Source of the DNA: Sphingomonadaceae bacterium
GTDB taxonomy: Bacteria; Pseudomonadota; Alphaproteobacteria; Sphingomonadales; Sphingomonadaceae
Reading direction: 5' to 3'
Length of the DNA: 46,621 nt
Assembly: GCA_025359445.1 (NCBI GenBank)
Contig: JANYGB010000006.1
Coordinates: 1 to 46,621, forward strand
Each line of letters starts with the position of its first letter. Position 1 is the stretch's first letter. The translations under genes were made by a program, and so were the position numbers. Below are positions 9,618 to 18,946 of this stretch, in pieces. The notes beneath the pieces were generated by a model, which was not told where the DNA came from, ran no database searches, and saw nothing but the letters and a program-made list of their open reading frames with translations.

Positions 9618-10571
9618 CTAGCGCTTGGGGACGACCTCGTAGCCTTGCTCTTCAGGCTCGTTGTCGACCATCTGCGCTGGAAACCCGGTGCCAAGGACTT
9701 TGATCCCCAGCGGCTCTTCGTAGCGGCGGATGATGTTGGGCGAAAACTCGCGGCTGCCAAACCTCGTCTCGGCCTCCTTGAATAGCCGAACGATCAGCGG
9801 CGACATTTCAACGGGTACGCCGGCCTGATGCGCGATTTTGTCGAACAGCCCGATGTCCTTGCTGACCAGATCCATTGTGAAGTTGATGTCGCGGCTGCCG
9901 TTGAGGATAACCTGGCTCTCGGTTTCGTGGACAAAGCTGTTGCCCGAAGAAATGCGGATCGCTTCGTAAGTGGTGTTCATGTCCAGCCCGATTGCCTTGC
10001 AGGTGGTCAGCGCCTCGGCGAGGGCGACCAGGTGGACTGTGCATAGGTAGTTGGTCATGACCTTGAGCTGCGATGCGGTTCCCAGTTCTCCGGTGTGGAG
10101 GATGCGGCGGCCCATCGTCGTAAGCACGGGCAACACGGCTTCAAAGGCGGCACGCGGTCCGCCTGCGAAGATCGCGATATTGCCGGTATCGGCGCGGTGG
10201 CAGCCACCCGATACCGGGCATTCGATGAACATCGCGCCGCGCGCCTCGACCAAAGCGCCGAGCCGGATCACTTCGGAATAGTCGGTCGTGCTCATTTCCA
10301 GCCAGACCTGGCCGGGGCGCATAACCGCCAGAAAGCCGTCTTCACCTTCAGCCACGGCAGAACTGGCGGCCGGGGAAGGCAGGCAGGTCACGATCAGATC
10401 GACAGCTTCGCCCAAGGCCTTGGGTGACGTCGCCGATTTCGCACCGCGCCCGACATATTCGCGGACCAGATTATCGTTGAGATCGCGCACAGTAACATCA
10501 TGGCCATTTCTAATAAGGCTGCCGGCGAGCTTTCCGCCGACATTACCAAGGCCAATAAATCCAATTTTCAT
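9618..10571 (-). CDS. NAD(P)-dependent beta-hydroxyacid dehydrogenase (3-hydroxyisobutyrate dehydrogenase family)
   Basis: 317 residues. The N-terminal Rossmann fold has GFIGLGNVGGKLAGSL, followed by the substrate motif CPVSGG (Ser121-Gly122). The catalytic Lys170 and Asn174 are in QLKVMTNYL. This is the classic beta-HAD layout (3-hydroxyisobutyrate, tartronate semialdehyde and 6-phosphogluconate dehydrogenases, plus some imine reductases). It oxidises a beta-hydroxyacid to a semialdehyde or oxoacid, or the reverse, with NAD(P). The ATG has a GGAAAG site close upstream. It is transcribed divergently from the two-flavoprotein/Rieske operon, so a shared control region and a shared pathway are plausible. 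The substrate is not identified. Confidence 0.9.
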   Translation of the reverse strand: MKIGFIGLGNVGGKLAGSLIRNGHDVTVRDLNDNLVREYVGRGAKSATSPKALGEAVDLIVTCLPSPAASSAVAEGEDGFLAVMRPGQVWLEMSTTDYSEVIRLGALVEARGAMFIECPVSGGCHRADTGNIAIFAGGPRAAFEAVLPVLTTMGRRILHTGELGTASQLKVMTNYLCTVHLVALAEALTTCKAIGLDMNTTYEAIRISSGNSFVHETESQVILNGSRDINFTMDLVSKDIGLFDKIAHQAGVPVEMSPLIVRLFKEAETRFGSREFSPNIIRRYEEPLGIKVLGTGFPAQMVDNEPEEQGYEVVPKR

Positions 10572-10809
10572 AATGACTTTCCGCGCTCTTCAGGCACTTC
10601 TTCAGTGATCGTTAGAGCCACGCAGCGGACCAGCCACAAATGAAAATTTTGCGATTACAGCTAAATTTTTTGAACGCGGGAAGTATCGGTCAGCAACCAG
10701 AGAACCTGAAAATTTTTTCAACCAATGGCGCTGAATTGCACATTTGTCCTGCGCCCCTGACAAGCTCTAGAGTTGGCCTCAGAATGCCGCGGGAGTGAGA
10801 CCTATTTCA
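10572..10809. promoter_or_regulatory. Divergent control region between beta-HAD gene and first demethylation operon
   Basis: A 238-base non-coding stretch between divergent genes. It contains AT-rich near-repeats: AAATTTTTTGAAC ending at 10675, and GAAAATTTTTTCAAC at 10708-10722, itself nearly palindromic. A possible plus-strand promoter reads TTGTCC (10744-10749) and TAGAGT (10768-10773) with an 18-base spacer. The ribosome site GGGAGTGAG (10791-10799) precedes the ATG at 10810. The promoter call is weak; the function of the divergent region is inferred from gene orientation. Confidence 0.4.
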
Positions 10810-13224
10810 ATGCAAACCCAAGCGCGCGTAGTTATCATCGGTGGCGGGATCATGGGTGCCAGCCTGCTTTACCATCTGGCCGAGTTGGGCTGGACCGATT
10901 GCCTGCTGATCGAGAAAGACGAGCTTACTTCTGGATCGACCTGGCACGCTGCGGGGCAATGCCCGAGCATCACCGGCAGCTTCAATCTGGCAAAGATCCA
11001 CGCTTACAGCAACGACCTCTACCCGCGATTGGAAGCGCTGACCGGCCAATCGGTCAGCTGGCACAAGTCGGGCGGTATCAGGCTCGCGACCAATGAGCGC
11101 GAGCTGGCTTGGTTCAAATGCATCGATGGTTTTTCCAGGATCATCGGGTTCGATATGGAGATCATCCCACCGGAGGAAATCCTCCGGATCAACCCGTTCC
11201 TGACGACCGACGGGGTGATCGCCGGGGCGCGCACCACCAGCGATGGCCACGCTGATCCTGCGGGAATTTGCAATGCCATGGCGATCGGCGCGAAGGCGCT
11301 GGGCGCGACCATCGTCCGCCACAACCGGGTCACCGGGTTAACCCAGCTACCCACCGGCGAATGGGACGTGGCGACCGAACTGGGAACGGTTCGCGCCGAG
11401 ATCGTGGTCAATGCGGCCGGGTGTTATGCACGTCAGGTCGCGCAGATGGCGGGGATCGACATCCCCGTAACCAACATGGAACACCACTACATCGTTACCG
11501 ATCCGATCCCGGCGTTCATGGAGCGTGACGAGGAGATCCCGGTCATGCGGTGCCCTTACGTCTCGGGCTATTTCCGGCAGGAGCAGAAAAGCGGACTGAT
11601 CGGCGTTTACGAAAACACCGGTCTGGCCGAAGCCTGGGCGCCCAAGGGCATGCCCGAATGGGAATCGACCAGCGAGCTGTTCATCGACGATCTCGACCGG
11701 ATTTCGAAATGGCTTGAGCGCGCGATCGAGCGGATGCCGATCTTCGGCGAAGTCGGCATCCGGCGGATCGTGAACGGGGCAATCCCGCACACTCCCGATG
11801 GCGGGCCGCTGCTGGGCCCCGCCGCGGGCCTGCGCAACTTCTGGCAGTGCTGCGGCACCTCGTTCGGGATTGCGCAGGGCGGCGGCTCGGGCAAGTATCT
11901 GGCGCAATCGATCGTCTATGGCGATGCCGACATCAACATGGCCGAATTCGATCCGCGCCGGTATGGGCCGTTTGCCGACGAGGCTTACAGCCGCGCCAAG
12001 GTGTTCCTCGATTACCGCCTGACCTTCACCACCCGCCCGCCGGGCGAGGAAGAACCCGACGGCCGCCCCCGGAAAATCAGCCCGCTCTATGGGCGGTTGC
12101 TGGCAGCGGGCGCGGTCTATGGCGAAGCCTATGGCTGGGAACGCCCCAAATGGTTCTCGCTCGATGGCCGCGCCGAGGAAGCCGGATACCACCGTACCAA
12201 TGTGTTCGAAGTCGTGGCCGCCGAGGTTCAGGCCGTGGCGCAACGGGTCGGCGTGCTCGATCTGTCGGGCTTTGCCAAATACGAGGTTTCCGGCCCCGAC
12301 GCCGAAGCCTTCTTGAACCGCATCTGCGCCAATCGCATGCCCAAAAAGCAGGGCGGCATCGGCCTGGTCCATCCGCTTTCGCGGCTCGGCCGGATCTATG
12401 GCGAAATGACCGTCACCCGGCTGGCCGACGATCGCTTCTACTGCCTTTCGGCTGCTGCCGCTGAGCAGCGCGATGCGGACCATATGGTGCAGAGCAGATT
12501 GCCGCACGAACAAGTGACGATCAGCAACGTCACCATGGACCGGGGGGTGCTGGTGCTGAGCGGGCCGCGGTCGCGCGATGTGCTGGCCAAGCTCACCGAT
12601 GCCGACCTGACCAACGAAGGCTTCCGCTGGCTGAGCGGGCAGGACATCGTGATCGCCGGGCTGCCGGTGCGTGCGCTGCGGGTGTCTTACGTGGGTGAAC
12701 TGGGCTGGGAACTGCATCCGGCGATGGACGATCTGGCCAAGCTTTACGATGCAGTCTGGGCGGCCGGGCAGGACTACGGGATCGCCAACTATGGGCTCTA
12801 TGCCGTCAACACCATGCGAATGGAAAAGGGCTACAAGGCCTGGGGCAGCGAACTGACTAACGAATTGACCATGATCGAGGCCGGAATGGACCGCTTCATC
12901 CAGTTCAAGAAGGACGACTTTGTCGGCAAGCAGGCGACGCTGGATGCGCCTGACCGGTTCCGGATCGTGTATGGCGAAGTTGCTGCCAGCAATGTCGATG
13001 TGCGCGGCGGCGAACCGTGCATGGCCGGGGATGCCTGCATCGGGCTGACCACGTCTGGCGGCTATGGCCACCGGACGGGCAAGAGCCTGTTCTTTGCCTG
13101 TGTGCCGCTGGAGCACGCGGCGCCTGGCGCTCAATTTTGTGTCCAGTTGCAGGGCGAGCTGCGCATGGCGACGGTGCTCGAGCATCCCGCCTATGATCCC
13201 GACAACGCCAAGATGAAGGTCTGA
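10810..13224 (+). CDS. Dimethylglycine/sarcosine dehydrogenase-like flavoprotein (DAO + GcvT), copy A
   Basis: 804 residues. Residues ~1-370 are a DAO-type FAD domain (VVIIGGGIMGASLLYHLAELGW). His46 in GSTWHAAG is the residue that carries covalent FAD in dimethylglycine dehydrogenase. The C-terminal ~430-800 is a GcvT/aminomethyltransferase-like folate domain with the VGELGWELH signature. Such enzymes oxidise an N-methyl group and transfer it as methylene to tetrahydrofolate. The segment equivalent to canonical WGHDITDEDTP reads AWGSELTNELT, so it is a divergent member and its amine substrate may differ from dimethylglycine. I chose ATG 10810 for its ribosome site; a GTG at 10795 is an alternative. 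It lies five bases before copy B. Confidence 0.9.
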   Translation: MQTQARVVIIGGGIMGASLLYHLAELGWTDCLLIEKDELTSGSTWHAAGQCPSITGSFNLAKIHAYSNDLYPRLEALTGQSVSWHKSGGIRLATNERELAWFKCIDGFSRIIGFDMEIIPPEEILRINPFLTTDGVIAGARTTSDGHADPAGICNAMAIGAKALGATIVRHNRVTGLTQLPTGEWDVATELGTVRAEIVVNAAGCYARQVAQMAGIDIPVTNMEHHYIVTDPIPAFMERDEEIPVMRCPYVSGYFRQEQKSGLIGVYENTGLAEAWAPKGMPEWESTSELFIDDLDRISKWLERAIERMPIFGEVGIRRIVNGAIPHTPDGGPLLGPAAGLRNFWQCCGTSFGIAQGGGSGKYLAQSIVYGDADINMAEFDPRRYGPFADEAYSRAKVFLDYRLTFTTRPPGEEEPDGRPRKISPLYGRLLAAGAVYGEAYGWERPKWFSLDGRAEEAGYHRTNVFEVVAAEVQAVAQRVGVLDLSGFAKYEVSGPDAEAFLNRICANRMPKKQGGIGLVHPLSRLGRIYGEMTVTRLADDRFYCLSAAAAEQRDADHMVQSRLPHEQVTISNVTMDRGVLVLSGPRSRDVLAKLTDADLTNEGFRWLSGQDIVIAGLPVRALRVSYVGELGWELHPAMDDLAKLYDAVWAAGQDYGIANYGLYAVNTMRMEKGYKAWGSELTNELTMIEAGMDRFIQFKKDDFVGKQATLDAPDRFRIVYGEVAASNVDVRGGEPCMAGDACIGLTTSGGYGHRTGKSLFFACVPLEHAAPGAQFCVQLQGELRMATVLEHPAYDPDNAKMKV

Positions 13225-13229
13225 GCTCG

Positions 13230-15674
13230 GTGGCTGAACTCCCCCGCAAAGCCCGCGTCGTCATCATCGGCGGCGGCGTGATTGGCTGCTCGATTGCTTA
13301 CCACCTGACCAAGATCGGGTGGGACGATGTCGTGCTGCTCGAACGCAAGCAGCTGACCAGCGGGACGACCTGGCACGCGGCCGGGCTGGTCGGCCAGCTG
13401 CGCCCCTCGATCAACATGACCAAGCTCGCCAAATATACCGGCGAACTCTATCGCGGGCTGGAAGCCGAGACCGGCCAGGCGACCGGTTACCGCCAGTGCG
13501 GCTCGATCTCGATGGCGACCAATATGGAGCGGTTCGAGGAACTGAAACGCAGTGCCTCGATGGCCAAGGTGTTCGACCTGCCGGTCCATGTCGTCACCCC
13601 GCAAGAGATCAAGGAACTGGCCCATATCGTCAACGTCGAAGACGTCGTCGGCGGGATCCACATTCCCAGCGACGGCTATGCCAATGCGGTCGATATCACC
13701 ATGGCGCTGGCCAAGGGTGCGCGCAGCGGCGGGGCGCGGATTTTCGAGAACACCAAGGTCTCGCGCATCCGCCATGACGGCACCCGCGCCACCGGCGTGG
13801 ACACCGCCGAAGGTCCGATCGATGCCGATTATGTGGTGATCTGCGGGGGCATGTGGACCCGCGATCTGGCCGCCAGCGTCGGGGTCACCGCGCCGCTCCA
13901 CGCGTGCGAGCACTATTACGTGTTGTTCGATGGTGTGGCGGGTATCGACCCGAGCCTGCCGGTGCTGCGCGACTATGATTCGTGCGGTTATTACAAGTAC
14001 GACGCGGGAAAACTGCTGGTCGGGGCGTTCGAACCCAATGCGCGGCCGTGGGGCATGGACGGGATTTCCGAAGATTTCTGTTTCGATGAGATCGCGGGCA
14101 GCTTCGAGCATTTCGAGCCCTTGTTGGTCGATGCGATGCGCCGCGTGCCTGCTTTGGAAAACGCTGGCATCCTGAAGTTCTTCTGCGGACCCGAAAGCTT
14201 TACCCCGGACGTGCGCTATCACTTGGGTGAAAGCGCCGAATTGAAGGGCTGTTTCGTTGCGGCCGGGCTCAATTCGATTGGCCTGCAATCGGCCGGCGGG
14301 GTGGGCAAGGTGATGGCCGAATGGATCCGCGATGGCATCCCGCCGGCTGACCTGTGGGCCGTGGACATTCGGCGCAATATGCCGTTCCAGAACAACCGGA
14401 AGTACCTGCGCGAACGGGTCACCGAGAGCCTCGGCCTGCTTTACGCGATGCACTATCCTTTCAAGCAATACGAAACCGCGCGCGGCGTGCGCAAATCGGC
14501 GATCCATGACCGGCTGGTCGCGGCAGGGGCCTGTTTTGGCGAGGCATTCGGGTGGGAACGGGCCAACTGGTACGGCGCGCCGGGGTCATCGCCCCGGTAT
14601 GAATACAGCTATGGCCGCCAGAACTGGTTCGCAGCAAGCGCCGCCGAATGCCAGGCGGTGCGCGAGGGCGTAGCGCTGTTCGATCAATCGAGCTTTGCCA
14701 AGTTCCGCCTCGAAGGCCGCGATGCCTGCGCGGTGCTGAACCGGGTGTGCGCGAACGATGTCGATGTTGCTCCGGGCAAGCTGGTCTATACCCAGTGGCT
14801 CAACGAAAAAGGCGGGATCGAAGCCGACCTTACGGTTACCCGGCTGAGCGAGAACGTCTTTCTGATCATCGGCGGGGCCGAGACCGAGACCAGGGACTTC
14901 AACTGGCTGAAGCGCCACACGCCGGATGATGCCCATGCCGTGCTGACCAACATCACCTCGGGCATGGGGGTGCTTTCGGTTATGGGCCCCAAGTCGCGGG
15001 CCCTGCTGCAATCGCTGAGCCCCAATGACCTGTCGCACGGCGCGTTCGCGTTCGGGACCAGTCAGGAGATCGAGCTGGGCTACGCAATCATCCGGGCCTC
15101 GCGCATTACCTACGTCGGGGAGCTGGGCTGGGAACTCTATGTGCCGACCGAGTTCCTTGCCGGGGTCTACGACGAGATCGTCGCCGCGGGCGCTGCCTTT
15201 GGCTTGAAACATGCCGGCTATCACGCGCTCAATTCGCTGCGCATGGAAAAGGCCTACCGGCACTGGGGGCATGACATTACCGACGAGGATACGCCGCTTG
15301 AGGCGGGGCTCGGCTTCGCGGTCAAGCTGGACAAGCCCGGCGGGTTCATTGGCCGCGAGGCCTTGCTGCGGCAGAAGGAGGAGGGGCTCAAGCAGCGCCT
15401 CGTCCAGTTCCTGCTCAAGTCGGACCAGCCGATGCTCTATCACAACGAGCCGATCTGGCAGGGCGACCGGATCGCCGGTTACATCCGCTCGGGGATGTAC
15501 GCGCATAGCTTGGGCGGTGCCTGCGGGCTTGGCTATGTGACCGCCGCTGGCGGCGGCGTGGTCGGTCCGATTGGCGCCGATGATTACGAGATCGAGATCG
15601 CGGGAGTGCGCTATCCCGCCACTGCCTCGCTCAAACCGCTGTACGACCCCGCCAGCGCCCGGATCAAAGTGTAA
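13230..15674 (+). CDS. Dimethylglycine dehydrogenase-like flavoprotein (DAO + GcvT), copy B
   Basis: 814 residues starting at GTG, five bases after copy A. It has the same architecture: FAD motif VVIIGGGVIGCSIAYHL, covalent-FAD His49 in GTTWHAAG, then the folate-binding GcvT part with VGELGWELY. Of the three copies in the window it is closest to textbook dimethylglycine/sarcosine dehydrogenases, because it keeps RMEKAYRHWGHDITDEDTP. It should demethylate a tertiary or secondary N-methyl amine (dimethylglycine, sarcosine or an analogue) to methylene-tetrahydrofolate. Its TAA overlaps the ATG of the Rieske gene by one base. This pairs a quaternary-amine oxygenase with two downstream demethylases in one message. 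Confidence 0.92.
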   Translation: MAELPRKARVVIIGGGVIGCSIAYHLTKIGWDDVVLLERKQLTSGTTWHAAGLVGQLRPSINMTKLAKYTGELYRGLEAETGQATGYRQCGSISMATNMERFEELKRSASMAKVFDLPVHVVTPQEIKELAHIVNVEDVVGGIHIPSDGYANAVDITMALAKGARSGGARIFENTKVSRIRHDGTRATGVDTAEGPIDADYVVICGGMWTRDLAASVGVTAPLHACEHYYVLFDGVAGIDPSLPVLRDYDSCGYYKYDAGKLLVGAFEPNARPWGMDGISEDFCFDEIAGSFEHFEPLLVDAMRRVPALENAGILKFFCGPESFTPDVRYHLGESAELKGCFVAAGLNSIGLQSAGGVGKVMAEWIRDGIPPADLWAVDIRRNMPFQNNRKYLRERVTESLGLLYAMHYPFKQYETARGVRKSAIHDRLVAAGACFGEAFGWERANWYGAPGSSPRYEYSYGRQNWFAASAAECQAVREGVALFDQSSFAKFRLEGRDACAVLNRVCANDVDVAPGKLVYTQWLNEKGGIEADLTVTRLSENVFLIIGGAETETRDFNWLKRHTPDDAHAVLTNITSGMGVLSVMGPKSRALLQSLSPNDLSHGAFAFGTSQEIELGYAIIRASRITYVGELGWELYVPTEFLAGVYDEIVAAGAAFGLKHAGYHALNSLRMEKAYRHWGHDITDEDTPLEAGLGFAVKLDKPGGFIGREALLRQKEEGLKQRLVQFLLKSDQPMLYHNEPIWQGDRIAGYIRSGMYAHSLGGACGLGYVTAAGGGVVGPIGADDYEIEIAGVRYPATASLKPLYDPASARIKV

Positions 15675-16924
15675 TGACCGAAACATCAAGCGAACTGATG
15701 CAGCGCCTGGCCGCGAACACGCGGGTTGGCTACAGCTTCGAGCAGGAATTCTATACCAGCGAAGCGGTGTTCGAGGCTGACTTTAAGCAGGTGATCGGCA
15801 AAAAGTGGATCGTCGCCGGGCATGTTTCGCGCATCCCAAACAAGGGTGATTATTTCCTGTTCAGGATCGGGGCGGAGCAAATCATCGTGATCCGCGAAAA
15901 TGCAGATAGTATCCGCGCGTTCTTCAACGTCTGCCGGCATCGCGGATCGACGATCTGTACGGCGGAAAGGGGCAACGCGCCGCGGCTGGTCTGCCCGTAT
16001 CATGCCTGGACCTTCGGGCTGGATGGCCGCCTGCTCGCCGCGCGGTTGATGCCCGATGATTTCGACAAGGCGGACAACAGCCTGTTCGCTTGCCACGTCC
16101 GAGTGTTCCACGGGCTGATCTTCATTAACCTGAGCGAGGATGAACCAGACGATTTCGATGCGACCTTTGGCGATATGGGGCCGATCCTCGACTATCACGG
16201 CATCGCGGGCGCCCGGATTGCCCACGCCGGCAGTTACCCCACCGATGCCAACTGGAAGCTGGTCGTCGAGAACTTCTTCGAATGTTATCACTGCGTGCCC
16301 TCGCACCCCGAATTTTGTTCGATGCACGCGGCTGAATCGATCGTCGCAGTGGGGGCCGGGCCGAGCTCTGGCCCAGCCGACGCCATTGCCAGTTTTACCC
16401 CGAAATTGCAGGCTTGGGAGGCGCGCGCTGCAGCTTTGGGACGCCCGATCGGCAATATCGATGAACCACCCGGCAGCAGCCACCTGCGGCTGCTGATGCA
16501 GCGGATGAACAAGGATGGCTGGGCCGCCGAAACGCAGGACGGAACCGCGCCGGCCCCGCTGATGGGCCGGCGCACAGCCCCTGATGGCGGGCGGATGCAC
16601 CTAAGTTTCAGTCCGTTCACCCAGATCGTGGCGGACGATCACTTCGTGATCCTGTTCCAGTTCACGCCCCGTTCGGCGCTGCGCTCGGACGTTGAAATGA
16701 TCTGGCTGGTGGATGGCCGCGCGGCTGCGGCCGAGGTCGATGTGGCCAAGATGATCTGGGGCTATCACGCCACCACCACGCAAGACAAAGTGATCACGGA
16801 AAACAACCAGGCCGGGATCATGTCGAGCCGCTATCGCCCGGGCCGCTATTCGGACCAGGAAGGTAGCGTGATCAAGTTCCAGCAATGGTATCTCAGCCAG
16901 TTCGGGCTGGCGCGCGCCGAGTGA
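15674..16924 (+). CDS. Rieske non-heme iron oxygenase, Glu-bridged quaternary-amine type, copy 1
   Basis: 416 residues. The Rieske [2Fe-2S] ligands are Cys87, His89, Cys107 and His110 (CRH...CPYH, 17 residues between). The mononuclear iron site is ENFFECYHCVPSH, with Glu203 in the bridging position and His206/His211 as ligands. Glu instead of Asp at the bridge is a feature of carnitine oxygenase CntA and of glycine-betaine and stachydrine demethylases. It therefore probably hydroxylates an N-methyl or C-N bond of a quaternary amine, releasing formaldehyde or an aldehyde. No reductase partner is encoded nearby. The start overlaps the copy B flavoprotein by one base. The substrate is undetermined. 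Confidence 0.9.
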   Translation: MTETSSELMQRLAANTRVGYSFEQEFYTSEAVFEADFKQVIGKKWIVAGHVSRIPNKGDYFLFRIGAEQIIVIRENADSIRAFFNVCRHRGSTICTAERGNAPRLVCPYHAWTFGLDGRLLAARLMPDDFDKADNSLFACHVRVFHGLIFINLSEDEPDDFDATFGDMGPILDYHGIAGARIAHAGSYPTDANWKLVVENFFECYHCVPSHPEFCSMHAAESIVAVGAGPSSGPADAIASFTPKLQAWEARAAALGRPIGNIDEPPGSSHLRLLMQRMNKDGWAAETQDGTAPAPLMGRRTAPDGGRMHLSFSPFTQIVADDHFVILFQFTPRSALRSDVEMIWLVDGRAAAAEVDVAKMIWGYHATTTQDKVITENNQAGIMSSRYRPGRYSDQEGSVIKFQQWYLSQFGLARAE

Positions 16925-17018
16925 GGTTGCATACTACCACGCGCGCGGTTCAGTTGACCGGTAATGGCGGCTTTCAACCTGGTTGCGGACATAGCAGTTC
17001 TAGTGCACTCCTGCCGTC

Positions 17019-17507
17019 ATGATTGCCGTTTTGGTCTTAGCTTCCGCAGCTTCCGCCATAGGTTGTGATTTGACGACCCTAACGTCTGCGCGATCCATTC
17101 ATGATGCGCTGAGTCTACGAGCTATCGAGATTTTGGGGACTGCCCAAAATGATGGGCCGAAAGCCAAGGCCTACCTAGAAAGGCGAATTGACCCAACTGC
17201 CTCTTTCAGCCTGGGCAGCGGGGATGTAGGCCGTCCTCTGGGCACTGGAATTGCCGGGGCTAAGGCACTGGCTTCGACGATGAATGCGGATCAGTATCGG
17301 TTCCTCGGTTGGGATTACATGGATTTCCCAGCCAACGCTTGTGGCAAACAGACAGTAGTCATTGAGTTCGTCAGTTCCCAATCGCACCGCCTATCTTCGG
17401 TTGAATTTACATTCGATCAGGGCAGGGTGGTTGCGGCGAGCGGCTGGGAAAGGTCATTCGAGAGCGGTGCATTTCCGTTGTCGGGCGAAAGTCTAACCGA
17501 CCGCTAA
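17019..17507 (+). CDS. Small secreted hypothetical protein
   Basis: 162 residues that I do not recognise. The first ~16 residues (MIAVLVLASAASAIGC) look like a signal peptide, possibly a lipoprotein signal given the Cys after AIG. The body is soluble, with several aromatic and acidic strands (QYRFLGWDYMDF, VEFTFDQGRVVAASGW) that could suit an NTF2/SnoaL-like fold, but this is a guess. Its base composition is visibly less GC-rich than the flanking genes, and no Shine-Dalgarno site precedes the ATG. It sits alone between the Rieske gene and a converging aminotransferase gene. It may be a recent insertion unrelated to the catabolic genes. Confidence 0.55.
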   Translation: MIAVLVLASAASAIGCDLTTLTSARSIHDALSLRAIEILGTAQNDGPKAKAYLERRIDPTASFSLGSGDVGRPLGTGIAGAKALASTMNADQYRFLGWDYMDFPANACGKQTVVIEFVSSQSHRLSSVEFTFDQGRVVAASGWERSFESGAFPLSGESLTDR

Positions 17508-17517
17508 CCAATCTCGA

Positions 17518-18834
17518 TCACTCCACCGCCTCCACCAACTCCCCGATCCGCCCAATCATCTCGTCGATGTGCGCCGTCTCCAAAATCAGCGGCGGGGACA
17601 GCGCGATGATGTCGCCGGTGACGCGGACCAGCAGGCCGGTGTCGAAGCATTGGTGGAACAGCTCCATGGCGCGTTTGCCGGGCTCACCGGGGCGCGGTTC
17701 GAGCTCGATGCCGGCGACGAGTCCAAGGTTGCGGATGTCGATTACGTGGCGCTTGCCCTTGAGGCTGTGGACGGCATCCTCCCAATAGCCTGACAGATCA
17801 GCCGCCCGTTCGAACAGGCCCTCGTCGCGGTAGAGGTCAAGCGATGCGATCCCTGCGGCCGCTGCCAGCGGGTGGCCCGAATAGGTGTAGCCGTGGAACA
17901 GTTCGATCCCGTCGGGCCCGCCTTCGACGACGCAATCGTGGATCGTCCGGCTGACCGCGACCGCGCCCATCGGCACGGCGGCGTTGGTCAGTCCCTTGGC
18001 TATGGTGATGATATCGGGGGTCACGCCAAGCACCCCAGCCGCGGTTGCGCCGCCGAGCCGGCCGAACGCGGTGATCACTTCGTCGAAAATCAGCACAATG
18101 CCATGCCGGGTGCAGATTTCGCGCAGCCGCTCAAGATAGCCGATCGGCGGGATCAGGACGCCGGTCGATCCGGCCATCGGCTCGACGATCACTGCCGCGA
18201 TTGTTTCCGCCCCGTGGAGCGCCACGATCCGCTCAAGCTCCTCCGCCAGATGTCCGCCCCAGGCCGGTTGCCCACATGTGAAGGCGTTGTGCTCCATGTT
18301 GTGCGTGTGCGGCAGGTGATCGACCCCCGCGAGCAGGGTGCCAAACTGACGGCGGTTGTTGACGATTCCGCCGACCGAAATCCCGCCGAAGCCGACGCCG
18401 TGATAGCCGCGTTCGCGCCCGATCAGCCGGGTGCGGGTGCCTTCACCCCGGGCGCGTTGATATGCGAGTGCGATCTTGAGCGCGGTATCGACCGATTCCG
18501 AGCCCGAGTTGGTGAAGAAGATCCGGTCCAGACCTTCGGGCATCAGCGCGGCGACCCGCGCGGCCAGTTCGAACGCCAGCGGGTGCGCCAGCTGGAAAGT
18601 CGGGCCAAAATCCAGTTCGCCCGCCGTCTTGCGAATGGCCTCGACGATCGGCGCGCGGCAGTGTCCGGCGTTGACGCACCACAGCCCTGCGGTGCCGTCC
18701 AGAATCTGGCGTCCGTCGCTGCTGGTGTAATGCATGTCCTTGGCCGCAGACAGCAGGCGAGGGTGGTCCTTGAAGGCGCGGTTCGCAGTGAAGGGCATCC
18801 AGAATGCCGCGAGGGGATCGTTTTCCAGTTTCAC
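17518..18834 (-). CDS. Class III PLP omega-aminotransferase (beta-alanine/pyruvate type)
   Basis: 438 residues, matching the ~440 usual for omega-amino acid:pyruvate transaminases. The opening FWMPFTANRAFK, the LDGTAGLWCVNAGH segment, Asp251 in IFDEVITAFGR and the PLP Lys280 in IAKGLTNAAVPMG fit that group. It moves an amino group from an omega-amino acid (beta-alanine, GABA or similar) to pyruvate. I chose GTG at 18834 because the family start motif follows directly and GGGAG lies about eight bases upstream; an in-frame extension to 18960 would run into the permease gene. It is downstream of and probably co-transcribed with the permease. It could act on the amine left after N-demethylation of an omega-amino betaine. 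Confidence 0.93.
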   Translation of the reverse strand: MKLENDPLAAFWMPFTANRAFKDHPRLLSAAKDMHYTSSDGRQILDGTAGLWCVNAGHCRAPIVEAIRKTAGELDFGPTFQLAHPLAFELAARVAALMPEGLDRIFFTNSGSESVDTALKIALAYQRARGEGTRTRLIGRERGYHGVGFGGISVGGIVNNRRQFGTLLAGVDHLPHTHNMEHNAFTCGQPAWGGHLAEELERIVALHGAETIAAVIVEPMAGSTGVLIPPIGYLERLREICTRHGIVLIFDEVITAFGRLGGATAAGVLGVTPDIITIAKGLTNAAVPMGAVAVSRTIHDCVVEGGPDGIELFHGYTYSGHPLAAAAGIASLDLYRDEGLFERAADLSGYWEDAVHSLKGKRHVIDIRNLGLVAGIELEPRPGEPGKRAMELFHQCFDTGLLVRVTGDIIALSPPLILETAHIDEMIGRIGELVEAVE

Positions 18835-18946
18835 GCCTCGGCTCCCGCGGTTCTTGTTGCTCTTTTTATCTTTCAGCGATCCGGATGCAGCTTGCGATTG
18901 AAAAGAATGTCGCGATCGGAAAATTTCCCTTGCCGGGTCGCGGCGA

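Noticed and set aside
11347..13185. Minus-strand open frame of about 612 codons opposite the copy A flavoprotein
   Set aside because: It is a GC-driven shadow of the DAO-GcvT gene, with no motif and no ribosome site.
10810..15674. DMSP demethylase DmdA as identity of the GcvT-containing proteins
   Set aside because: DmdA is a stand-alone GcvT-like protein, while these carry a full N-terminal covalent-FAD DAO domain, as dimethylglycine and sarcosine dehydrogenases do.
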